From the NCBI GenBank assembly GCA_902494375.1, contig CABUTL010000019.1, positions 1-12,750 of the forward strand: 12,750 nucleotides of DNA, written 5' to 3'. The notes beneath the pieces were generated by a model that worked only from the letters and a program-made list of their open reading frames with translations, did no database searches and had not been told where the DNA came from. Every line of letters starts with the position of its first letter. Position 1 is the stretch's first letter. The translations under genes were made by a program, and so were the position numbers. Below are positions 12,385-12,750 of the stretch, in pieces. The stretch is from an uncultured Collinsella sp. GTDB taxonomy: Bacteria; Actinomycetota; Coriobacteriia; Coriobacteriales; Coriobacteriaceae.

Positions 12385-12750
12385 ATGGCAACCAAGAAGC
12401 TGATCCTTGATCTGGATATGGGTGTGGACGATGCGATGGCGCTCGCCTATGCCATCGCGAGCCCCGAGGTGGAGCTCGTGGGCATCACCACGTGCTTTGG
12501 CAACGTGCGCGTCGAGCAATCGGCGCACAACTGCCTGGCGGTGCTCGATCTGCTGGGCCGCCCCGAGGTTCCGGTGTACCTTGGTGCCGACCGTCCTCTG
12601 CAGGCGACTGAGCCCTATACGCCGCCGGCGTCCACCGCGCTCATTCACGGCAAGAACGGCATCGGCCGCCTCGGGATCACCTGCCATGTTGGCCTCGGCG
12701 CCCGCACTCACGTTTCCGGGCACGGTAAGCGCACCGCCCATCACGACCAT
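12385..12750 (+). CDS. Nucleoside hydrolase, N-terminal part, interrupted by an internal inversion (runs off the window)
   Basis: Nucleoside hydrolases split the N-glycosidic bond of nucleosides, giving base and ribose, which fits the ribokinase gene 30 nt upstream. Residues 1-94 are a normal family N-terminus: LDLDMGVDDAMAL (8-20) carries the Ca2+/ribose-binding Asp cluster (Asp9, Asp11, Asp15, Asp16; the usual Pro is Met12), ITTCFGN (34-40) and IHGKNGIG (87-94) also fit. After residue 94 the frame stays open to the edge but no longer resembles the family (RLGITCHVGLGARTHV). In that region the minus strand instead encodes the family's middle section. The simplest reading is a segment inverted inside the gene. 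GGAG (12374-12377), 7 nt before ATG 12385, supports the start. As it stands, the plus-strand product would lack most of the enzyme and is probably inactive. Confidence 0.75.
   Translation, partial: MATKKLILDLDMGVDDAMALAYAIASPEVELVGITTCFGNVRVEQSAHNCLAVLDLLGRPEVPVYLGADRPLQATEPYTPPASTALIHGKNGIGRLGITCHVGLGARTHVSGHGKRTAHHDH
12649..12666. repeat. Inversion junction, presumed left inverted-repeat arm
   Basis: GGCAAGAACGGCATCGGC reads as family-like GKNGIG on the plus strand and as family-like ADAVLA on the minus strand. In an uninverted gene these two codings would sit about 270-290 nt apart as an inverted repeat, the substrate needed for flipping the segment between them. The second arm lies outside the window. 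Confidence 0.5.
12649..12750 (-). other. Inverted internal segment of the nucleoside hydrolase gene
   Basis: Read on the minus strand from the window edge, this encodes VVMGGALTVPGNV, then AEANMAGDPEAADAVLA. That is the conserved nucleoside hydrolase block (family pattern VxMGGAxxxxGNxxxxAExNxxxDPEAAxxVL), which in a normal enzyme lies some 60-95 residues after the HG(x)xGLG motif on the same strand. Family-like sequence ends at about 12649; beyond that the minus strand is merely antisense to the plus-strand N-terminus. The segment continues past the window. Confidence 0.7.

Noticed and set aside
1..12750. tRNA, rRNA, CRISPR array or phage genes
   Set aside because: I looked for cloverleaf-like segments, regularly spaced repeats and phage-type genes and saw none.

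Overview
The window is high-GC DNA with the gene content and style of a Coriobacteriia gut anaerobe; Collinsella is the most likely genus, but this is judged from general appearance and was not searched. Ten genes are supported: nine complete or nearly complete, and one that runs off the right edge and is rearranged.

Left part (1-3580): a CNNM/CorC-type membrane protein with two CBS domains. Next comes a protein whose first 160 residues look like the N-terminal domain of cyanophycin synthetase standing alone. Then a new promoter drives a YtxH-like small membrane protein overlapping by one base with a PRC-barrel-like protein, closed by a strong terminator hairpin. Middle (3595-5001): a membrane-anchored polysaccharide deacetylase-fold protein that has lost most of its metal-binding residues.

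Metal-transport unit (about 5116-8498): a promoter, a roughly 190-nt leader with alternative helices that can hide a ribosome binding site, an overlapping ten-codon reading frame, a PRC/MgtE_N/CBS/five-helix membrane protein, and 8 nt later an Nramp-related transporter whose binding-site motifs are those of the Mg2+/Mn2+ type rather than the transition-metal type. An intrinsic terminator ends it. The two proteins and the leader probably form one divalent-cation (most likely Mg2+) uptake and sensing module.

A 542-nt gene-free stretch (8446-8987) follows, with a 227-bp inverted-repeat element resembling a MITE and a hairpin terminator serving the next gene. On the minus strand, 8988-11204 encodes an OatA-like acyltransferase (AT3 membrane domain plus SGNH esterase domain), which probably O-acetylates a cell-wall or surface glycan.

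Right part: a palindromic operator over a promoter, then a ribokinase and a nucleoside hydrolase, a nucleoside/ribose salvage pair. The hydrolase is the most striking object here. Its N-terminal third reads on the plus strand, but from about 12649 onward the conserved middle of the same family reads on the minus strand. This is the signature of an inversion inside the gene, with an 18-bp stretch at the junction that makes sense in both orientations. It may be an intragenic invertible segment; an assembly or amplification chimera is the main alternative.
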